The notes under the pieces: model-generated
Told to the model about the DNA's origin: nothing
Databases searched by the model: none
The model's input: only the letters and a program-made list of their open reading frames with translations
Program-made: the position numbers and the translations under genes
Assembly (NCBI GenBank): GCA_003994795.1
Contig: AP018269.1
Coordinates: 3,581,677 to 3,645,676, forward strand
From: Cylindrospermum sp. NIES-4074
GTDB taxonomy: Bacteria > Cyanobacteriota > Cyanobacteriia > Cyanobacteriales > Nostocaceae
DNA length: 64,000 bases
Direction of reading: 5' to 3'
Shown here: one piece after another, positions 17,083 to 26,828 of the stretch
Numbering within the stretch: the stretch's first letter is position 1
Layout of the letters: each line of letters opens with the position of its first letter

Positions 17083-17396
17083 ATCCTTCCAGCTACCCCT
17101 GTTTCGTTAATCACAAAGATAAAGGGTATAGCTTTTGGATATTTTTCCACACACATTTGGGTGACAACTTCTTCATCTTGATTAATAAAATAATCACCAC
17201 TTTCTGCATCAACTGCCATAAACCAGTTATGGTGAGTTTTAATTAACTCTGGTTGCAGTCGTTCAAAAATCACTCTACAGCGTTGATGATGATTTTCTAG
17301 CTCACTTATGTACAGATTTTTCTGTTCTTCTGTCCACTGAATTTCAGGAAATAATCTGCCTCGGCGTGCTACTCGATTAGATTTGGTTTCGGTCAT
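17079..17396 (-). CDS. Small partner of the clan AA protease (DUF5678-like)
   Basis: A 105-residue protein starting MTETKSNRVARRGRLFP. The second half (HHNWFMAVDAESGDYFI, then AIPFIFVINETG) has the short beta-rich pattern of DUF5678-type proteins. The ATG at 17396 is preferred over the ATG 18 bp upstream because GAGG lies 9 nt before it. It overlaps the protease gene by 4 bp. Function is unknown. Confidence 0.6.
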   Translation of the reverse strand: MTETKSNRVARRGRLFPEIQWTEEQKNLYISELENHHQRCRVIFERLQPELIKTHHNWFMAVDAESGDYFINQDEEVVTQMCVEKYPKAIPFIFVINETGVAGRI

Positions 17397-17572
17397 TCTC
17401 TTATACCTCATCAATATCTATTATATTCTTAGGTTAAGTTAAAAATTTAACCCCAATATTAAATTAACATTGTGTTCGATTTCATCTCTCAACTCAACCT
17501 ACTATTAACCTACTCACCTTCTCACCTTTGCGTGAGATAAAAAATAATTAATTTGCACCCATCAGCGGCTTT

Positions 17573-19012
17573 TTAACTACTCACACCCTTTTGCTGTTGA
17601 TAAAGCTGTTTAAATTGCTGTTGCTTTATTTTATGATCCACAATTGGCTCAGGATAACCAACAGCATGACGTTCTAAAGGGGGAATTTTCCCAGTTACTA
17701 AATGTTGTGTATCCATAGACCGTAATTCTGATACCCACTGCCGGATATATTCACCTTCAGGATCAAACTTTTGCGCTTGACTGGCTGGATTAAAAATTCG
17801 CAAGGGTTTAGGGTCCATCCCACTAGAAGCACTCCACTGCCAACCGCCATTATTAGCAGATAAGTCACCATCAATCAACTTCTGCATAAAATATTTTTCT
17901 CCCCATTGGGGATTTATTTGCAAGTCTTTGGTCAGGAAACTGGCAACAATCATCCGACAACGGTTGTGCATCCAGCCAATTTCGTTTAACTGACGCATGG
18001 CAGCATCAACTATAGGATAGCCTGTTTTTCCTTCACACCAAGCCTGAAAATATTTTTCATTATTTTCCCAAGGGAAGTTTTTAAAAGTATCCCGATATGC
18101 ACCATCAGCTAATTCTGGAAAGTGATACATGGCGTGTTGATAAAATTCCCGCCAAGCTAATTCCTGTTGCCATGTGCGGATACTTGCTGTAACTTCTTCA
18201 CTATTACTATTTTCTAATGCTTCTATTGTGGCTTGCCAAACGGTGCGAATGCCAATCACACCAAATTTTAAAGCTGCACTCAGTTGAGATGTGCCATCTA
18301 CTGCGGGAAAATTCCGCTGTTCTTGATATTCAGTAATAGCAGAATTAGTAAATGCTTGTAAACGTTCTTTTGCTGCTGCTTCTCCTGGGGAAATAATTAA
18401 TTCTCCATCCCAAATAAATCCTAAATCTTTGGGGGTGGGTAATTTAATTACTCCTGTTTGTTCAGCAATTTTTTGTTCATCTTCTGTCAAACCTTCTGCA
18501 TCTTGCAGAGTTGCTACTGGATTTGCTTTCTTTTTACTAATCCAATTTTTCCAGAAGGGAGTATAAACTGTGTAGGGACTGCCGGAACCTGAGCGGATTT
18601 CTTCTGGTGTATGGAGAATCTGATCCCAATTTTGGTTAAGAAACTGAATGCTTTTTGATTTCAGTGCCTCAATCATATCGCGATCGCGTTTTTGAGAGTA
18701 AGGTTCTACATCCCAATTCCAAAACACAGCCTGGGCCTTTAATGCCACTGCTAAGTCGGGAATGGCTACCACAGGATTTCCGTGGAGAATTAACAATTGG
18801 CTGCCAGCTTGAGTATATCGCTCTTGTAGCGCCTGCAAACAGCCCAGCATATAAGTTACTCTAGCAGGTGCAACATCATCCCGTTCCAGAATCTCAGGAT
18901 CAAGGCAAAATACACCCACCACTTTTGGACTCTGCTGTTGTGCCGCAGCTAGTCCTGTATTATCAGCGATACGTAAATCGCGACGATGCCAAAACAGAAT
19001 TAAGTCAGACAT
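17573..19012 (-). CDS. phrA: Deoxyribodipyrimidine photolyase (class I, FAD)
   Basis: A 479-residue DNA repair flavoprotein that splits UV-induced cyclobutane pyrimidine dimers with light. The N-terminal alpha/beta antenna domain begins [18 protein letters not shown]. The C-terminal FAD domain has the family signature around [37 protein letters not shown] and [20 protein letters not shown] with [10 protein letters not shown]. The length and all signatures are intact. It is monocistronic. The type of antenna pigment cannot be read with certainty, though cyanobacterial members usually use a deazaflavin. Confidence 0.95.
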   Translation of the reverse strand: MSDLILFWHRRDLRIADNTGLAAAQQQSPKVVGVFCLDPEILERDDVAPARVTYMLGCLQALQERYTQAGSQLLILHGNPVVAIPDLAVALKAQAVFWNWDVEPYSQKRDRDMIEALKSKSIQFLNQNWDQILHTPEEIRSGSGSPYTVYTPFWKNWISKKKANPVATLQDAEGLTEDEQKIAEQTGVIKLPTPKDLGFIWDGELIISPGEAAAKERLQAFTNSAITEYQEQRNFPAVDGTSQLSAALKFGVIGIRTVWQATIEALENSNSEEVTASIRTWQQELAWREFYQHAMYHFPELADGAYRDTFKNFPWENNEKYFQAWCEGKTGYPIVDAAMRQLNEIGWMHNRCRMIVASFLTKDLQINPQWGEKYFMQKLIDGDLSANNGGWQWSASSGMDPKPLRIFNPASQAQKFDPEGEYIRQWVSELRSMDTQHLVTGKIPPLERHAVGYPEPIVDHKIKQQQFKQLYQQQKGVSS

Positions 19013-19277
19013 TCTTTGTTTATCATAGTTCGTATGTACTAGCTTAAAGTCTAACGGTACTGTTAAGCATCAATCTATCGATAAATTTATCATATGAGGT
19101 TGGTTGATTGGCGATGAGACTACAGTCTCTACAGAGGTTTGAATTTCCGATGTCTCGTTCATTTACCTAAAAATAGCTGTAAGCCCAAAAAAGAAACTCC
19201 GGTTTCTCTATCGGAATAGTGGTTTGTTGAATAAAAATTGAGTATAGTATTCTTAACAGATAGTTATTCTTTTTGTC

Positions 19278-19832
19278 ATGGCGACATTATTACTTAACGA
19301 CGGTTCTATCAAGAGTGATTTAAGCGACATAGTTAGAGAACTTGAACCCATCGGAATTCACTTAACACACTATGACCCGGGAACATCCCTTCTGTTTCCC
19401 AACTTGCTAGACCAAGATGTGGTAACAGAGTCGGAAAAGCGTTATGTTGTCGGACTCCATAACAGCGTCTTTGAATTCCTTCAGCAAGAAAACGGTTATC
19501 TCTGGAGTGATTTGCAGAGTGTGCATCCAGGTTCACCTAATCTCCAAGCACTGATAGCAACCTATGGACGATACCATACTCATACTGCTGCTGAACCCGT
19601 TTATATGTTAGCAGGAGAGATAATTTATGGTTTTGTGCAACCTGATGGTAGCCAAGTACAGCTTTTACTTCAACCACAAGATTATCTTCACGTTCCCGCT
19701 GGAGTAGAACATTGGTGTAGTCCTTCCGCAAAATTATATTTTAAAGTGGTACGTTATTTCACAAATGCAGAAGGCTGGATGCCACATTATACAGGAACTC
19801 AGTTGAGTGAATCTCTAAACCAACAGCGCTAA
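19278..19832 (+). CDS. mtnD: Acireductone dioxygenase-like cupin
   Basis: A 184-residue single-domain cupin. The metal ligands H100, H102 and E106 (YHTHTAAEPVYMLAGE) and H145 (VPAGVEHWCSP) have almost the spacing of acireductone dioxygenase (HxHx3E, then His about 38 residues on). The N-terminal phrase DIVRELEPIGIHLTHYD also fits that family. The enzyme would oxidise the acireductone of the methionine salvage pathway, giving different products with Fe or Ni. No other salvage gene is adjacent, and the sequence is divergent, so the exact substrate is an inference. Confidence 0.75.
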   Translation: MATLLLNDGSIKSDLSDIVRELEPIGIHLTHYDPGTSLLFPNLLDQDVVTESEKRYVVGLHNSVFEFLQQENGYLWSDLQSVHPGSPNLQALIATYGRYHTHTAAEPVYMLAGEIIYGFVQPDGSQVQLLLQPQDYLHVPAGVEHWCSPSAKLYFKVVRYFTNAEGWMPHYTGTQLSESLNQQR

Positions 19833-20080
19833 AGCTTAATTCCTGCTGCCAAAAACGACTTTGTAAGCATCTACCGATTTTCTCTCTCTCGGTGTTCTAA
19901 GCTAAAAATCATCTAATTTTCATAACAAAATAACTAAAACTCTTGTGGGGTGGGCATACTTCTCTACGAGACGCTGTTCGCGTTCGACAAGCTCAGTACA
20001 AGTCTTGCCCGCCCTAATTCTGCAAATTAAATGAGTAACAGCTTAAAGCGAATAGATTCGCATCAATTTTTGCTGCTTGT

Positions 20081-20398
20081 TTACCGAAGCTGACTCAATA
20101 TCAGCAAGGAACAAGTACCATTCAATAAAGCAGTAATCACTGCACCAATAATCACACCTTTCATTAATCCTGGTCTTTGTTGTCTTTTTAGCAGGAGGCA
20201 AACTGGAATTACATATAAAAGTTGCCAGAATAAAAAACCATAACTCCCAACAATCCAAACGCCTATAACAGAGTAACCACTGTATATCTTCTCGATAATA
20301 AATCCCAAAAAAAATATTGCTATTATTGCTATAATATGCATACCCAATAACAACAATATCCCTAAAAAGATTCCCAAAATCTCATTTCTTTCTGACAT
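20081..20398 (-). CDS. Small three-helix membrane protein
   Basis: A 105-residue protein with three hydrophobic helices at about residues 8-35, 42-68 and 80-102, with a basic loop (LKRQQRPGLMKG) before the last. It follows the radical SAM gene by 36 bp on the same strand and could be the third member of that set. No family was recognised. Confidence 0.55.
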   Translation of the reverse strand: MSERNEILGIFLGILLLLGMHIIAIIAIFFLGFIIEKIYSGYSVIGVWIVGSYGFLFWQLLYVIPVCLLLKRQQRPGLMKGVIIGAVITALLNGTCSLLILSQLR

Positions 20399-20434
20399 TA
20401 ATCCACCTCTATATTGAATGTTGGCAACTCCTAT

Positions 20435-21853
20435 TTAATCGGGACGATTATTAACTAAGTGATATCCAGCGCTACCCTCGCGGTAAAACATATTAAAGGT
20501 ATCAAAGGGAATAATCCTCCCATCTGGGTGGACAATATGAATACAGGAACGCTTCACCGAACGAACATCAAAGTTATAGGGGTCGAGAAACTGGACAATC
20601 ATCACCCGAAATACATTTTCATAGGTAATACCTTCAGGTACAGCCAACAAGGGTAAACAACACAAAAGCTGCTTGAAGGAACTTGCCGCAGACTTGGGTG
20701 AATGACTGGTAGAAAATAATTCAAAAATTTGTTTTTTAAGTTCTTCATTTTGCTCATAAAGCACGCTGTTTGGCAACATCTTCACAAACACATCGGGATT
20801 GATTAAGCCTGTTAGAGGTATAACTTTACCATTAACTTTTAGCGCATAAGCCATTGCTAAACAATCAGGATGGCAGGGAACTGGGAGAATATCTTCAGGT
20901 TTAAAATAGGGACTTTGTTGGAGAATTGAGCGGCGAACTTCTGTTAAAGTGTACCTATCTCGCTTTTCTTCAAACCCCTCTAGCCTTCCCGCTGCTTGGA
21001 TTGGTTGAAAAGTTACACCCCGAATACATTTCTGTTGTAAAGCATATTCAATAATTTTGCCGATTTCGTGGTCATTTAAACCTTTTTTCAGGGTGACAAC
21101 TAAAGTAGTGGAGATGTTATATTCGTTGAGATGGGCAATAGCTTTTTCCCGCACAGCCCGCAAATCTGCACCGCGTAATTCCTGTAGTGCTTCGGCTTCA
21201 AAGCTGTCAAATTGCAGATATACCTCAATTCCAGGCATATATTGGCTGAGGCGATCGCAAAATGATCTATCTTTAGCAATCCTCAAACCATTGGTATTAA
21301 TCATTAAATGCTTAATTGGCCGGCTTTTGGAAATATCCAGAATTTGAAAAAACTCTGGGTGCATTGTTGGTTCACCGCCACTGATTTGCACTATCTGTGG
21401 TTCTCCCTCATTCGCCACCACCGCATCAATCATCATGGTGATATGTTCTAAACTGCGATGACGGCGCGTTTGTTGCGATATATCAGAAACTTCTTCTGCA
21501 CCAGAATCAGCATAGCAAATCGGACAGGAAAGATTACATTTATCTGTCACCTCAACTACAGTTATACAACTATGCTGTTCATGATCAGGGCAAAGTCCGC
21601 AATCATAAGGACAGCCATATTTAATTGGAGTATTAAACTTCAGAGGCATATCCCCCGGCTTAATGAATTCTAGAGATTTTTGATAATATTCAATATCATC
21701 GGCGATTAAAATTTCTTCTCTGCCGTGGGTGGGACAGTGCTTAACAAGATAAACACAATCATCTCTAAAAATTATTTTCGCCTCCACCTTAACGAGACAT
21801 TTAGAGCAAACGCTATTCGTCAAAGCATGAAAAAGGTAGTTGCGAGTAGGCAT
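20435..21853 (-). CDS. Radical SAM protein of the two-cluster MJ0619/Tes-like type
   Basis: A 472-residue enzyme. The radical SAM cluster motif CNLSCPIC supplies C106, C110 and C113 (EVTDKCNLSCPICYAD). Upstream, CPYDCGLCPDHEQHSC (C81, C85, C88, C96) could hold a second cluster. The N-terminal Cys pairs (SVCSKC and later) suggest a zinc knuckle. This pre-cluster layout is that of the MJ0619/Tes class, which includes a methanopterin methylase and archaeal tetraether lipid synthase (established for those members). It begins 5 bp after the Lgt-like gene, so the two are co-transcribed. A lipid or lipoprotein C-C bond or methylation reaction is a reasonable inference, not shown. Confidence 0.82.
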   Translation of the reverse strand: MPTRNYLFHALTNSVCSKCLVKVEAKIIFRDDCVYLVKHCPTHGREEILIADDIEYYQKSLEFIKPGDMPLKFNTPIKYGCPYDCGLCPDHEQHSCITVVEVTDKCNLSCPICYADSGAEEVSDISQQTRRHRSLEHITMMIDAVVANEGEPQIVQISGGEPTMHPEFFQILDISKSRPIKHLMINTNGLRIAKDRSFCDRLSQYMPGIEVYLQFDSFEAEALQELRGADLRAVREKAIAHLNEYNISTTLVVTLKKGLNDHEIGKIIEYALQQKCIRGVTFQPIQAAGRLEGFEEKRDRYTLTEVRRSILQQSPYFKPEDILPVPCHPDCLAMAYALKVNGKVIPLTGLINPDVFVKMLPNSVLYEQNEELKKQIFELFSTSHSPKSAASSFKQLLCCLPLLAVPEGITYENVFRVMIVQFLDPYNFDVRSVKRSCIHIVHPDGRIIPFDTFNMFYREGSAGYHLVNNRPD

Positions 21854-21858
21854 GATAA

Positions 21859-22608
21859 TTAATCAAATTTTTTTATTGGGAATATTTTGGGAATACTGCG
21901 ATGATAATATAAAATGGTTAATAAACAAGCAAATTGAATCGCACTCATTCCGAAAAAAGGAGCAAAATCGGGTTTAATAAAGTCTATCATAAATCTAAAG
22001 CTTAAATAAGAAACCAAATAAACTTTAAATAAATCACCATTTTCATAGCGATAGCGACGGCGAAATTGTAATAACACAATTAGAAAGATGAGAAACAGAA
22101 TTTCATATAATTGTGTAGGATGGCGACTAATCCCATCGCCAAAATCGACCCCCCAAGGCAATGTAGTGGCAATTCCAAAAGTGCGATCGCTTAACCCCGT
22201 CAAAAAACAACCAATTCGGCCAACCGCTGTCCCCACAATCAACGGATAGACAAACGCATCGCCAGTAGACTGACGAACACCAATGATTTTTTTGGTGATT
22301 TCCACACCAATTAACCCACCCAACAGCGCCCCAACTACGGTTTTCCCTTGCAGCAATATGAATAATAATTCCTGGGGATTTTGCCAAATTAAATCAAAAT
22401 GTTGCAGCCCCACCAACACCTTAGCACCAATTAAAGCGCCCACCATCCCGCCAACCATCACAGAACTGCGTTGACTGGGTGCAATCAAATCTTTTTTACC
22501 GACATTAAGCAATAATAAACGCAAGGCGACGGTATAAGCCAAAGATTCAAATAAAATATGCGGATGAATTCGCCAGGAACCCAACCAAAAATAAACGGGA
22601 AAATTCAC
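21859..22608 (-). CDS. Divergent Lgt-like (prolipoprotein diacylglyceryl transferase family) membrane protein
   Basis: A 249-residue protein with about seven membrane helices and the overall Lgt layout: VGALIGAKVLVG, GALLGGLIGVEI, VGRIGCFLTGLSDRTFG, RHPTQLYEI and FRFMIDFIKPD. The catalytic landmarks of Escherichia coli Lgt are altered. The HGGLIG motif reads LGGLIG, so the essential His is missing, and the Asn of the GRxGN motif is Cys. It is therefore probably not the housekeeping lipoprotein enzyme but a paralogue with another lipid-related job, coupled to the radical SAM gene 5 bp downstream. The family call is firm; the function is open. Confidence 0.8.
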   Translation of the reverse strand: MNFPVYFWLGSWRIHPHILFESLAYTVALRLLLLNVGKKDLIAPSQRSSVMVGGMVGALIGAKVLVGLQHFDLIWQNPQELLFILLQGKTVVGALLGGLIGVEITKKIIGVRQSTGDAFVYPLIVGTAVGRIGCFLTGLSDRTFGIATTLPWGVDFGDGISRHPTQLYEILFLIFLIVLLQFRRRYRYENGDLFKVYLVSYLSFRFMIDFIKPDFAPFFGMSAIQFACLLTILYYHRSIPKIFPIKKFD

Positions 22609-22705
22609 AACTTACTTAGTTCCAGTGTAGAGAGTTAATTTGTGACCTATAACTCAGGAGTTTAACTCAAAATTCAACTAACTGCAAAATTCAAACCCTT
22701 AACAT

Positions 22706-23014
22706 ACAGCAGATTTCAGGTAAATGAAGTACGCGGTTAGGGGCACAACATTGTTCATTGGTGTCAACTTAACGTAAAAATCATGTCCCGCAAGGAACTT
22801 CAGTTCCTTGCTAATAACAAAAGTCATCTAAAGATGACTAAATATCCCGAAAAATCTTTAGTCTACTTCAGTAGACTTTGGCTATTAGCCCGGAAATTCA
22901 TTTCTGGGCGGGTGTGGAAGCCAACAAATAAGCCATCTGTAGCTTAAGTTGACACGTATGAACAATGTTGTGCCCCTACGATAATGTGTACCTCACCAAG
23001 TTGCAATCTGCTGT
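22706..23014. repeat. Inverted-repeat element, family E, carrying a four-hairpin insert
   Basis: ACAGCAGATT at 22706 and AATCTGCTGT ending at 23014 are inverted. The matching continues inwards through TAGGGGCACAACATTGTTCA against TGAACAATGTTGTGCCCCTA and through TGTCAACTTAA against TTAAGTTGACA. Inside, about 22789-22912, is the four-hairpin repeat of family D listed separately. It fills the gap between the Lgt-like gene and the CBS gene; no frame is supported. Confidence 0.8.
22789..22912. ncRNA. Four-hairpin structured repeat, family D (copy 1)
   Basis: Four consecutive perfect or near-perfect stems: CAAGGAACT/AGTTCCTTG at 22791-22810, AGTCATCT/AGATGACT around 22823-22840, AGTCTACT/AGTAGACT at 22860-22877 and CCCGGAAAT/ATTTCTGGG around 22889-22908. 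Copy 2 at 31200-31305 keeps the layout and the linkers (TAATAACAAA, GGCTATTAGCC against GCGCTATTAGCC) but has different, still paired, stem sequences. Such covariation suggests selection on structure in RNA or single-stranded DNA. Strand and function are unknown. Confidence 0.55.
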
Positions 23015-23035
23015 AACTATTTAGCCGAGATCAAA

Positions 23036-23833
23036 TTACTCCACTTCCTCGCAGCGAATTAACAAAGTTTCCATCGCTTCAGCTAAAGAAATCAACTCTG
23101 TCCAAGAAGAACCACTAACTAAACTTTGAGCGTGCGCTAATCGGTTTCGCAACTGTTCCGCAGACTTGAGAAAACGTTCACCAAACCGCTTTGACTTTAA
23201 TCCCAATTGTTGGAGAAGTTCAGGTTGATTTAAAACTAAATCTCGCTTATCACAAAATTGTAGATAATCTAATAAATCTGTGGCTTCATTTCTTTCTTGA
23301 CTCTCTCGCCATAACTTTTGAGCAACTTCTAAACGTTCCGGTTTCAGGACTTGTTGCCAGGAATCTTGAGGATAATAAATCCGTACCAGCCGCAACAAAT
23401 TCATTTCTAGTAACGTTACTAAACCAAATAATAGCATTCTCACTGGTGCTTTTTGCAAGTCACCACAGGTAATAATTCCACTCACTTGATTACAATCTAA
23501 AACAAACAAGCGTGGAGTTTGTTGCAAGATGGGTAACAATTTAATTAGGGGAGTAGAAATGGCGATGAGTTCTTTGGGATGAAACACCCGTTGATAGTCG
23601 CTGCACTTACCAGATTTGCCTTGCATCAAGCTAGAACGTTCTACATAGCCGTTGATAGTGTCTCCCGTCTCTACACCAACAACATCAAAATTTTGTGCCT
23701 GCATCCAATGCAACACTTCTGTCACCAGTGCATCAGCAGGTACTGCTTTCAAGGGTTCCGCTACATATTCGATTGTGATATTGTTCTCAAATAAACTCCG
23801 TAAGTCTTGAGAACGGGATTTTAGCTGTTTCAT
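23036..23833 (-). CDS. CBS-domain protein with C-terminal helical (HEPN/Swt1-like) domain
   Basis: A 265-residue protein. Residues about 20-135 read as a pair of CBS modules (ADALVTEVLHWMQAQNFDVV, then RLFVLDCNQVSGIITCGDLQ). The C-terminal half (140-265) is all-helical, with RNRLAHAQSLV near residue 232, like the R-x4-6-H motif of HEPN-type domains. CBS pairs usually bind adenine nucleotides and regulate an attached domain. No known full-length homologue with a proven role is recalled. It is monocistronic next to a repeat-filled gap. Confidence 0.65.
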   Translation of the reverse strand: MKQLKSRSQDLRSLFENNITIEYVAEPLKAVPADALVTEVLHWMQAQNFDVVGVETGDTINGYVERSSLMQGKSGKCSDYQRVFHPKELIAISTPLIKLLPILQQTPRLFVLDCNQVSGIITCGDLQKAPVRMLLFGLVTLLEMNLLRLVRIYYPQDSWQQVLKPERLEVAQKLWRESQERNEATDLLDYLQFCDKRDLVLNQPELLQQLGLKSKRFGERFLKSAEQLRNRLAHAQSLVSGSSWTELISLAEAMETLLIRCEEVE

Positions 23834-24207
23834 CTGCCCTTAGCGTTAAGACATCAGCAGAATCAGTATTTCATAGAAGCTGGTGTTGTAATTGTACAAG
23901 CTTTGTACTTCTTTCAAATTAGCTTCACAAACCTTTTTTATGCCTTGAATACATTACCAATGCCCAAATACGCACTATTTTGAGTTGTTTCATATACTGG
24001 CATTGTTAATGCTGTGCGGTAAGCAGTTATTGCTGGGTCAGAAAGGTATAAGAGTTACAAATTATGCGTTTGTATATTTGTAGCACAAAGTTGTGCAATA
24101 CTTGCTAGTGCATAACAATTAAAATTTTTAGCTAAAAATAGTAATATTTTTAATTATTGTTGTTATCATAAATAGCTGTGTTTATCGATAAATTCCCAAG
24201 CACAAAC
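23834..24207. other. AT-rich spacer with two divergent starts
   Basis: It separates the leftward CBS gene from the rightward glycosyltransferase. A weak GTG start at 24178 is in frame with the glycosyltransferase, but the ATG at 24208 is more likely. No repeat, RNA or other frame is supported. Confidence 0.35.
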
Positions 24208-25791
24208 ATGAATATTTTGGGCAAAAAGTTTAAATTTCTAATTATTATTTTATTATTAATAGGGATATTTTTGAGATTTGCCAATCTCGATAAAAAAATT
24301 TCTTGGGCTGATGAAACATTCACTTACTTAAGAATTTATGGTCACAATAAGTCTGAACTGATGCAGGAAGTTCAGAAAAGCCAAATATTATCCCCAGAGT
24401 ATTTAATACAAAAATATCAGCTTCCCGTAAATGGAAAAAATCTAACAGATACAATCAAAGGCTTGGCATTAGAAGACCCTAAGCATCCACCCTTGTATTT
24501 TGTGTTGACACGGTTTTGGGTAGACTGCTTTGGAAATACAGTAGCAGCTACAAGAAGTTTCTCTGCTGTTATAAGTTTATTAGTATTTCCTTGTCTATAT
24601 TGGCTTTGTTGGGAATTATTTCAATCTCAAACTGTGGGATTAGTAGCCATTGCCATACTATCTGTGTCACCGTTTCATATTGTATATGCACAAGAAGCGA
24701 GAATGTATAGCTTGTTTACTATGTTGATCTTGCTGTCGAGTGCTTCATTATTAAGAGCGATGAGAATAAATACCAAGCTAAATTGGAGTATTTATGCAGT
24801 AAGTTTATCATTAGGATTTTACACTCATTTATTGTTTAGTTTAGTTGCCATTGGACAAGGAACTTATGTGGCTATTACTCAGGCTTTTAGGCTAAACAAA
24901 ACCTTCATTTATTATTTATATAGCGTATTAATCGGACTATTAACATTTCTACCTTGGGGATTAAAAATTCTTGCTCAATCAGTCCAAGTTCAGAAAACAA
25001 TAGAATGGAGTAATACAACTATTTCACTATCTAATTTAGTAGATGCATGGCAAATTCACCTAAGCCGTATTTTCTTTGATATAACCCCTGAATATAGCTT
25101 TCCAGATAAATTGCACAATAATCTATGGTTTTTCATTATAAGAGCTATATCTCTGCTCGCATTATATTCAATTTATTTTGTCTATAAAAAAACTCAAGCA
25201 AGAATTTGGTTGTTCATTTTTTTATTAATTGGCTTGACATCCCTCAGTCAAGCAATACCTGATGTACTTTTTGGTGGTATTAGGTCTATTATTCCACGTT
25301 ATTCAATTCCTGTATATTTGGGGTTACATTTGTGTATTTCCTATCTATTCGCCCAAAAAATTAATTTTAATTCCCATAGATTAATCAGCCAAATTTGGGC
25401 TATATTGCTAGTCGGATTAATTTCACTAGAACTAATTTCATGTTATATTATATTTCCCAAAACTGCTTGGTCTAATAAAGCTTATAGTTCCAATAATATT
25501 CCTATTGTTAATATTATTAATCAAACTAAGAAGCCACTATTAATTTGTTCAGATTGTGGACGAGATTGGGGTTGGGGTAATATACTATCTATTAGTTATC
25601 TGTTGGAACCTAACGTAAAATTACAATTATTTCCAGGAATAAATATTACAACAGATTTTAATAATTTTAGCGATGTATTTTTCCTTAATGCTTCTGAAAA
25701 GCTACGGAATAACCTTCAAAAAGAACAAAATCTGAATATAACTTTGCTTTATAAGAAAAACTTATCAGTTTGGAAATTAGAGAAGAAATAA
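24208..25791 (+). CDS. Membrane glycosyltransferase, family 39 (PMT/ArnT-like)
   Basis: A 527-residue polytopic protein with about 11-13 hydrophobic helices. The first periplasmic loop has the acidic catalytic-type motif ISWADETFTYLR and the second has PKHPPLYFVLTRFW, both hallmarks of GT-C enzymes that transfer sugar from a polyprenyl phosphate carrier. The C-terminal 90 residues form a soluble tail (LLICSDCGRDWGWGN). The donor and acceptor cannot be deduced. The ATG at 24208 puts the first helix close to the N-terminus; a GTG 30 bp upstream is also in frame. The CRISPR array starts 57 bp after the stop. Confidence 0.85.
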   Translation: MNILGKKFKFLIIILLLIGIFLRFANLDKKISWADETFTYLRIYGHNKSELMQEVQKSQILSPEYLIQKYQLPVNGKNLTDTIKGLALEDPKHPPLYFVLTRFWVDCFGNTVAATRSFSAVISLLVFPCLYWLCWELFQSQTVGLVAIAILSVSPFHIVYAQEARMYSLFTMLILLSSASLLRAMRINTKLNWSIYAVSLSLGFYTHLLFSLVAIGQGTYVAITQAFRLNKTFIYYLYSVLIGLLTFLPWGLKILAQSVQVQKTIEWSNTTISLSNLVDAWQIHLSRIFFDITPEYSFPDKLHNNLWFFIIRAISLLALYSIYFVYKKTQARIWLFIFLLIGLTSLSQAIPDVLFGGIRSIIPRYSIPVYLGLHLCISYLFAQKINFNSHRLISQIWAILLVGLISLELISCYIIFPKTAWSNKAYSSNNIPIVNIINQTKKPLLICSDCGRDWGWGNILSISYLLEPNVKLQLFPGINITTDFNNFSDVFFLNASEKLRNNLQKEQNLNITLLYKKNLSVWKLEKK

Positions 25792-25847
25792 TCGGTTAAT
25801 GCTCATTGCAATCAACTACGTCTTTTGGTCGATTATCTGGATTTGGC

Positions 25848-26828
25848 GTTTCAATCCCTAATAGGGATTTTGAGGAATTGCAATGTGCGATCGCTCTACT
25901 TCCCTGCTTCCCTACTCCAAACGCCGTTTCAATCCCTAATAGGGATTTTGAGGAATTGCAATTTGAGTGGTTTCCCGTTCCCCCAATCAGAGGAATGTTT
26001 CAATCCCTAATAGGGATTTTGAGGAATTGCAATGCAACCACGTGCCTTGCAATTGCCGTATTGAAATAGTTTCAATCCCTAATAGGGATTTTGAGGAATT
26101 GCAATCCGTTTCAATGGGCTGCACTGGCGTTGTTTCACTGGGGTTTCAATCCCTAATAGGGATTTTGAGGAATTGCAATCTGACTTACGTCAAGCTTGGG
26201 ATAGATATTTTAAAAAGTTTCAATCCCTAATAGGGATTTTGAGGAATTGCAATTAAATCCTTGAATCCTCCTGTTTAGGAGGTCTACAGTTTCAATCCCT
26301 AATAGGGATTTTGAGGAATTGCAATAGAAAGGTAATCAGCAGATTAGCTATATAATTCGTTTCAATCCCTAATAGGGATTTTGAGGAATTGCAATCCCTA
26401 CTCAAAATAAAGTTGCAGAGATAGCGGTTAATCGTTTCAATCCCTAATAGGGATTTTGAGGAATTGCAATTTTGCAAAAATAATAATATCGCTCTCAGCC
26501 CCTTGACGTTTCAATCCCTAATAGGGATTTTGAGGAATTGCAATCTGATAGTATCAGCAGGAGCGACAGACGCTCGTGTTTCAATCCCTAATAGGGATTT
26601 TGAGGAATTGCAATAAATTCTGCACATTTAGCAACCCACTTCCGACAAAGGTTTCAATCCCTAATAGGGATTTTGAGGAATTGCAATTTTGATTTTGAGT
26701 ATAAACATCGCCATTATTAATGTTTCAATCCCTAATAGGGATTTTGAGGAATTGCAATGGAGTAATCCTGCGACTGTATGCCCAGAAGTACGTTTCAATC
26801 CCTAATAGGGATTTTGAGGAATTGCAAT
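25848..26828 (-). CRISPR. CRISPR array, 14 identical 37-nt repeats and 13 spacers, no cas genes in window
   Basis: Repeats start at 25848, 25926, 25997, 26069, 26143, 26217, 26289, 26359, 26434, 26508, 26578, 26651, 26722 and 26792. Each begins GTTTCAATCCCTAATAGGGA and ends GAGGAATTGCAAT on the plus strand. Spacers are 33-41 nt. Read on the minus strand, the repeat ends in ATTGAAAC, the usual 8-nt crRNA handle, and contains the stem AATCCCTA/TAGGGATT. Transcription is therefore leftwards, with the leader on the right and the oldest spacer at 25885. All repeats look identical, with no degenerate terminal copy. No cas gene lies in the window, so processing must be in trans. Confidence 0.97.
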
